Source of the DNA: Enoplolaimus lenunculus
Lineage: Eukaryota; Nematoda; Enoplea; Enoplida; Thoracostomopsidae
Direction: 5' to 3'
Length of the DNA stretch: 64,000 nt
NCBI GenBank assembly: GCA_030248215.1
Contig: JASANG010000483.1
Coordinates: 124,001 to 188,000 of the forward strand
The translations under genes were made by a program, and so were the position numbers. Within the stretch, counting starts at the first letter, position 1; the number at the start of each line of letters is the position of its first letter. The notes beneath the pieces were generated by a model. It was not told the origin of the DNA and did no database searches. It saw only the letters and a program-made list of their open reading frames with translations. Below, piece by piece: positions 62,901 to 64,000 of the stretch.

Positions 62901-64000
62901 ATTAACTGTTGCAGTTATTGAACTCAAAATTAGTACAATAGCAGAGTAAAGCATATGTGAAAAATGTGCTGAATTCAATTGTTTGAAAGTTACAAGACCT
63001 GTCATTAACTGGTTATAGGTGCTACACACATATGAAAATACAAGCCAAGGTGTGAATTGAAAGCTTAAATCCAACCACTAAATTTCAATCTAAGCCCAAA
63101 CGTAAATCAAAGTCAAAGTTTTGATTTTAATTTTTGCCCATAAACCGTAATAAATTAAACCGTCAGAATGATGAAGTCAAAGCCTAAACCATACGTTAAA
63201 TCTGAAGCTCAACCCCCGAGACTGAATATAAGTTTGACGGCTTAAGCGAATGAGTTGAGTTCAACTGTGGTTATATCATTTTAGAACCCTGACAAATTTA
63301 ATTCCGATCAAACCGAAGCCAATTCAACCGGTGTCCAACGAACAAACACACAATCGTGGGTCGAACTCGACCAGGTATCGATTATTTAAGTTGGAATGAT
63401 TTAAACTTTGAATGCAATGACTTTCTGTACTGTTTTTTATGTATTACAATATTCAATTTCTTTGTTTCTGTTAATTATTATAAGGACTCGACATCTGCAG
63501 TGTAAATTTCAGTGAGTTGATTTTGATTCATAATGAATTGAATCCTCGTTAAGGTGTGAGCTCTGAGTTAGGTCTTTCAGAATTCAGAATTCTGAATTGA
63601 TTGAACTCATACAGAGTCGGTCCATCAACTATCCCAGAATGAAATCATCTGAGTGGGTTAATTTTTTACTGTTATTAACTCAGAAATAACCAGAAATAAC
63701 CAATTTTTCCTATGAGTTGATTAATCAACTCATTGGAATTTACAGAGTGGGAGACACTGGAGACTGGGGGACGTAGGCGCTGGGAGCTTAGTTTGAGCCT
63801 TAGGCTTAGGCTTCGGTTTAGTGGTAAGGGGTTTAACATTAACATGGGTCGAAACTGTATTTCAGGGGTTTAAATTTTGGTTTTTCATGCATGGCTTTTA
63901 CATGTGAATTTTGATCGTTCAGTTCCAGCATCACACTTTCTGAACCATTTTCGCCATCTGCTTGTCCGCTCAACTTCAACAGCGGTTCAAACCGAAGCGT
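47823..64000 (+). CDS. TBC1D30: TBC1D30 Rab GTPase-activating protein (11 exons plus a possible 12th)
   Basis: Exons: 47823-47910, 50434-50598, 50895-51022, 51846-51971, 52769-52942, 54562-54715, 56278-56449, 57333-57438, 58573-58822, 60381-60515, 61843-62026 and possibly 63929-64000. Phases agree throughout; 560 codons up to exon 11. N-terminus ([13 protein letters not shown]; then a basic helix with [14 protein letters not shown]) matches the long human TBC1D30 isoform. The TBC domain spans about 115-345: FRGKFW, IxxDxxR as ILKDLHR (Arg173, arginine finger, split by intron 4) and GYCQGFN (Gln205, glutamine finger), then [10 protein letters not shown] and [13 protein letters not shown]. Both fingers are intact, so GAP activity is expected. 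Human TBC1D30 is reported to act on Rab8A and affect ciliogenesis; that role here is inferred. The post-TBC regions [19 protein letters not shown] and [12 protein letters not shown] also match. C-terminus lies beyond the window. Confidence 0.93.
48106..48730. mobile_element. GTAAAG-type GGCC element with expanded TTAGGC core
   Basis: Left GCGCATGTAAAGATCAGGGG, right CCTGTTCTTTACATTGGCC. Flanks AGACAGCA and AGACGGCT match in 6 of 8. About three times the usual size because of the hexamer expansion inside it. Confidence 0.85.
48232..48677 (+). repeat. Interstitial (TTAGGC)n tract
   Basis: Two runs broken by GAATATGCTCATTGATACGA; the second, 48312-48677, is about 60 hexamers with almost no variation (one TTATGC at about 48431). 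Sequence equals the nematode telomere repeat. The long Leu/Arg or Leu/Gly frames it creates are artefacts. Confidence 0.97.
49290..49497. mobile_element. GTTACTTTAAGG-type MITE, 8-bp TSD
   Basis: GTCCATGTTACTTTAAAGGG to AAGAGTAACATTTGCCA, core of TTAGG-type hexamers on the plus strand. AAATAAAT precedes (49282-49289) and follows (49498-49505). Confidence 0.86.
49793..49953. mobile_element. CACACGTG-family MITE, internally deleted
   Basis: Left TTAGCCTTATTCACACGTGC, right TTTGCACGTGTTCTTTAA, about 160 bp instead of 280. Confidence 0.68.
50030..50375. repeat. AGTTTAAGT/AAACTTAA repeat with a 95-bp internal duplication
   Basis: The segment TTCCAGTTTACTTA(A/G)T...CCATTTAAGTTT...ATTCGTGTTTAG is present twice in tandem (about 50205-50270 and 50275-50340). 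A shorter relative is at 51508-51672 in intron 3. Confidence 0.68.
50434..50598 (+). CDS. TBC1D30: TBC1D30 exon 2 (N-terminal helix)
   Basis: 165 bases, phase 1 in and out; acceptor TTTTTTACAG, donor A|GTATTC. Encodes [20 protein letters not shown] then [18 protein letters not shown], matching the ELKTILRELKYRIGIQSAKL region of the human long isoform. Confidence 0.92.
50599..50894 (+). other. TBC1D30 intron 2 with GTAAAG-type element remnant
   Basis: 296 bp. 50755-50858 is the right half of a GTAAAG-type element: TATGCTCATTCTTTCGC, TTAGGC hexamers, ATGCTTATAATACTG and CCTGTTCTTTACATTGGCC. The left half is missing. Confidence 0.7.
50895..51022 (+). CDS. TBC1D30: TBC1D30 exon 3 (start of TBC domain)
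   Basis: 128 bases, phase 1 in, 0 out. Encodes [20 protein letters not shown], then [17 protein letters not shown] and QDFRGK, the Arg of TBC motif A. Acceptor GATTTTAG, donor AAA|GTCAGT. Confidence 0.94.
51023..51845 (+). other. TBC1D30 intron 3
   Basis: 823 bp. 51040-51180 is a diverged AACCGGTT-family copy (GGGAGGGCCCTTCC, CCGGATGAAACAAAAGCCGC, GCTCGCGAGTTTG). 51508-51672 is a relative of the AGTTTAAGT repeat. Remainder unremarkable. Confidence 0.65.
51846..51971 (+). CDS. TBC1D30: TBC1D30 exon 4
   Basis: 42 codons, phase 0 both ends. [20 protein letters not shown] then [22 protein letters not shown], equivalent to human VWLTLADHYLHSIAIDWDK. Ends with the Ile-Leu-Lys that begins the IxxDxxR motif completed in exon 5. 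Confidence 0.94.
52025..52208. mobile_element. GTTACTTTAAGG-type MITE, 8-bp TSD
   Basis: GGCCCATGTTACCTTAAGAT to CTGAAAGTAACATTGGCC, 184 bp. Flanks GTTGGTAC and GTTGGAAC agree in 7 of 8; the right flank is the end of the SINE tail. Confidence 0.87.
52209..52341 (-). mobile_element. tRNA-derived SINE, copy 2
   Basis: Minus strand from 52341: GACCACATTTACGCAGTTGC, GCTTGACTCGAGTGC, weakened B box TGGTCGATCCCC, CCTTAACTTCTGGAC, then tail GAGTCTTGCAGACCGGATAG and TTCCAACGG. Head and tail order equals the copies at 7765 and 56963. Confidence 0.7.
52769..52942 (+). CDS. TBC1D30: TBC1D30 exon 5 (both catalytic fingers)
   Basis: 58 codons, phase 0 both ends. Starts [15 protein letters not shown], completing IxxDxxR (Arg173), and contains [18 protein letters not shown] with the glutamine finger (Gln205). 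Acceptor TTTTTTTGAG, donor AAG|GTAAAG. Confidence 0.96.
52943..54561 (+). other. TBC1D30 intron 5
   Basis: 1.6 kb with a partial GGGTTCACGTTATAACC element (53049-53115), an ACTTAAGTA palindromic element (53210-53548), a complete CACACGTG MITE (53832-54092) and a GC-rich patch at 54405-54480 (GCGGCTGCGCCCCCTGGCCC) that looks like a further transposon fragment. Confidence 0.65.
53832..54092. mobile_element. CACACGTG-family MITE, complete
   Basis: 261 bp; AAGGCCCTATTCACACGTAC to complement GCGCGTGTGAATAGGGCTT. Contains TGCAGCTACAAATTGC-type motifs and the conserved centre TAGTTCACATGTGTGAATAA. Confidence 0.84.
54562..54715 (+). CDS. TBC1D30: TBC1D30 exon 6
   Basis: 154 bases, phase 0 in and 1 out. 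[20 protein letters not shown] then [20 protein letters not shown], matching human MIYLIDKVLPESYFVNNLRA. Acceptor GCTTTTAG, donor G|GTACAT. Confidence 0.95.
54945..55560. mobile_element. GCAACCGG-family MITE, 8-bp TSD, with nested insertion
   Basis: Left AGCGTGCAACCGGAATTATA, right ACCGAAATTCCGGTTGCACC then CCAA. Sub-terminal ACCGGAACCGGAAA repeats on both sides. Flanks TGTAAGCC and TGTAAGCA agree in 7 of 8 bases, as for hAT elements. Interrupted by the foldback at 55192-55397. Confidence 0.82.
55192..55397. mobile_element. CACTGTAAATT foldback MITE nested in the GCAACCGG element
   Basis: 206 bp, CACAGTAAATTCCAATGAGT to CACTGAAATTTGCAGTG, TA on both sides. Younger than its host element. Confidence 0.85.
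55563..55765. mobile_element. GAGAATAC-ended element
   Basis: Contains GGTAATAGGTCTTGTAACTT, GATCTGAAATTGCAGCAGTT and right end ACATTTGAGAATACGGG. An inverted relative at 62845-63052 starts TATTCTCAAATGTGTATAGC. The 17449 tandem repeat may descend from it (GGTAACTTG...CCAGTGAAT). Confidence 0.52.
56278..56449 (+). CDS. TBC1D30: TBC1D30 exon 7
   Basis: 172 bases, phase 1 in, 2 out. [20 protein letters not shown] then [37 protein letters not shown], nearly colinear with human YEPPLTNVFTMQWFLTLFAT. Acceptor TTTGTTCTAG, donor CA|GTGAGT. Confidence 0.96.
56450..57332 (+). other. TBC1D30 intron 7
   Basis: 883 bp. Holds the tRNA-headed SINE at 56963-57178 and a GGGAGCC/CGAAGTAGG-type GC-rich fragment near 56510-56680 that resembles the AACCGGTT family edges. 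Confidence 0.65.
56963..57178 (+). mobile_element. tRNA-derived SINE, copy 3 (best-preserved head)
   Basis: The first 73 bases (56963-57035) look like a tRNA: acceptor GGCCGCG pairs fully (one G-U) with CGTGGCC, then A as discriminator; B box GGTTCGATACC. The head resembles eukaryotic tRNA-Arg, but the anticodon position reads CGC and the T and anticodon stems are imperfect. The downstream GGGTCGTGCCGACCGTGCAG tail is shared with copies at 7765 and 52209, so this is a SINE, not a free-standing tRNA gene. Confidence 0.76.
57333..57438 (+). CDS. TBC1D30: TBC1D30 exon 8 (end of TBC region)
   Basis: 106 bases, phase 2 in, 0 out. [20 protein letters not shown] then [15 protein letters not shown]. 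Human has ETADEFYSTMGRLTQEM here. Acceptor GTCTTTTAG, donor CAG|GTAAAC. Confidence 0.9.
57439..58572 (+). other. TBC1D30 intron 8
   Basis: 1.1 kb; 57508-57888 is a GGCGGATCCA-ended element with CCGAATAAG-family sequence inside. 57890-58560 shows nothing else recognisable. Confidence 0.65.
57508..57888. mobile_element. GGCGGATCCA-ended MITE containing CCGAATAAG-family sequence
   Basis: Left ACAGTGGCGGATCCAGG, right CCGTGGATCCGCCATTG. TAATTGTT precedes and TAATTGTA follows, a likely 8-bp target duplication with one change. 57583-57740 inside matches the left half of the CCGAATAAG family. Confidence 0.66.
58573..58822 (+). CDS. TBC1D30: TBC1D30 exon 9
   Basis: 250 bases, phase 0 in, 1 out. [20 protein letters not shown] then TWNIQPLSP matches human MAPFPFPQLAELREKYTYNI. 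The acidic [20 protein letters not shown] matches DDEDAVVNAVGCLGPFSGF. Acceptor TTTATTTCAG, donor G|GTAAGC. Confidence 0.94.
58898..59248. mobile_element. AACGGAAACGG MITE
   Basis: Left GGATGTAAACGGATAGTAAA and ATAACGGAAACGGAAAACGG; right complement-like AACGGAAACGGATATCCGGT then TCCACACTG. A relative spans about 21465-21925. Distant kin of the GCAACCGG family. Confidence 0.62.
59645..59830. mobile_element. Third-subtype TTAGGC-core element
   Basis: ACCATATGAGTAAGCCTAAA, CCTCAGTGTATTAAAGGT, AAAAAGATTAGTCTAATAG and TTTGCACCTCAAAGTAGCGT; same block order as 31233-31432, more diverged. Confidence 0.55.
59972..60248. mobile_element. CACACGTG-family MITE, complete
   Basis: 277 bp; AAAGCCCTATTCACACGTGC to complement CCACGTGTGAATAGCGCTTT. 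Contains TAGTTCACATGCGTGACTAA centre. Confidence 0.83.
60381..60515 (+). CDS. TBC1D30: TBC1D30 exon 10
   Basis: 135 bases, phase 1 in and out. [20 protein letters not shown] then [20 protein letters not shown], matching human ALKRQYSRIKKKQQQQVHQV. Acceptor TTTTTTTCTCAG, donor A|GTAAGA. If the donor were unused the frame would run on 37 codons to a stop. Confidence 0.85.
60745..60987. mobile_element. CCGAATAAG-family MITE, internally deleted, TA-flanked
   Basis: 243 bp; CTGTAGTGGCCCGAGTAGGG to complement of CTGTAGTGACCGGAATAACA. Retains TTCAACGGATAGGTCCAATA and CAGTAACGAAGG of the family body. Confidence 0.8.
61302..61460. mobile_element. GTTACTTTAAGG-type MITE, small
   Basis: GGCCAATGTTACTTTTAGAG to CCAGAAACCTGGACGCCCCT then TAACATGGGCC, 159 bp, single CCTAAG block. 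Flanks CCAATTCT and GCAATTGT match in 6 of 8. Confidence 0.83.
61603..61822. mobile_element. CACTGCAAAAAATGG foldback MITE next to a splice acceptor
   Basis: 220 bp with diverged left tip (CATTGCAGAAAATAGTGAGT). Its right end lies just before the CGTTTCCTTGTTTTTCAG tract of exon 11. Confidence 0.85.
61843..62026 (+). CDS. TBC1D30: TBC1D30 exon 11
   Basis: 184 bases, phase 1 in, 2 out. [20 protein letters not shown] then [20 protein letters not shown]; human has SSPVINHLLLGKKMK here. The donor AT|GTGAGT is strong. If unused, translation would end at the overlapping TGA (62028-62030), giving a shorter protein. Confidence 0.84.
62200..62618. mobile_element. CCGAATAAG-family MITE, complete
   Basis: 419 bp; CTGTAGTTACGTGAATAAGA to complement of CTGTAGCGACCCGAATAAGA, with TA on the left and TT on the right. 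Confidence 0.82.
62845..63052. mobile_element. GAGAATAC-ended element, inverted copy
   Basis: TATTCTCAAATGTGTATAGC to GTGCTACACACATATGAAAAT; imperfect inverted ends. Shares AACTGTTGCAGTTATTGAAC (complement) with 55563-55765. Confidence 0.55.
63497..63748. mobile_element. CACTGTAAATT foldback MITE, diverged
   Basis: GCAGTGTAAATTTCAGTGAG to CATTGGAATTTACAGAGTG; contains a tandem CCAGAAATAA duplication near 63687. About 250 bp. Confidence 0.75.
63929..64000 (+). CDS. TBC1D30: Possible TBC1D30 exon 12 (partial at window edge)
   Basis: After GTTCAGTTCCAG the phase needed from exon 11 gives [20 protein letters not shown], open to the window end, and human TBC1D30 continues past the exon 11 region. 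However, the minus strand here is also open ([20 protein letters not shown]), so it could be an exon of a convergent neighbour. Confidence 0.42.

Larger units (their letters stand above)
62027..63928 (+). other. TBC1D30 intron 11 or 3' flank
   Basis: 1.9 kb. CCGAATAAG MITE (62200-62618), GAGAATAC element (62845-63052) and CACTGTAAATT foldback (63497-63748). No exon seen between 62027 and 63900. Confidence 0.65.

Overview
The window is animal nuclear DNA: AT-rich, intron-rich, with canonical GT-AG splice sites and no operon structure. It holds parts of three protein-coding genes embedded in a very dense set of small non-autonomous transposons and tandem repeats. I found no reverse transcriptase, transposase or viral gene. 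Two genes are metazoan families I recognise from conserved protein motifs. The species cannot be fixed from the sequence. The hexamer TTAGGC, the nematode telomere repeat, is very abundant here, but it sits inside transposons and so is weak evidence of lineage.

Region 1 (1-7640, minus strand): first eight coding exons of a Brahma/BRG1 (SMARCA2/4) type SWI/SNF chromatin-remodelling ATPase, about 514 residues ending in the QLQ domain; the helicase part lies outside the window. Region 2 (7641-12149): intergenic DNA with a tRNA-derived SINE, a TTAA-flanked element carrying a tRNA-like sequence, and a diverged tandem duplication split by a transposon. Region 3 (12150-32775, minus): a five-exon gene for a 1615-residue, largely disordered protein that I do not recognise. 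It has an N-terminal glycine, a polyglutamine tract and a degenerate repeat; one intron of 13 kb is a transposon graveyard. Region 4 (32776-47822): intergenic. It holds a tandem duplication of about 4.76 kb bounded by arrays of a 41-bp satellite that derives from the interior of one transposon family. Region 5 (47823-64000, plus): TBC1D30, a Rab GTPase-activating protein, with eleven well-supported exons and a possible twelfth at the window edge. All exon phases agree, and both catalytic fingers of the TBC domain are present.

The most unusual theme is a pair of related transposon families with ends beginning GGCC, 8-bp target duplications and a core of TTAGGC hexamers. They have seeded interstitial telomere-like tracts, a satellite array and a segmental duplication. 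Other families leave TA, TTAA or 8-bp target duplications, and several nested insertions give a relative order of activity.
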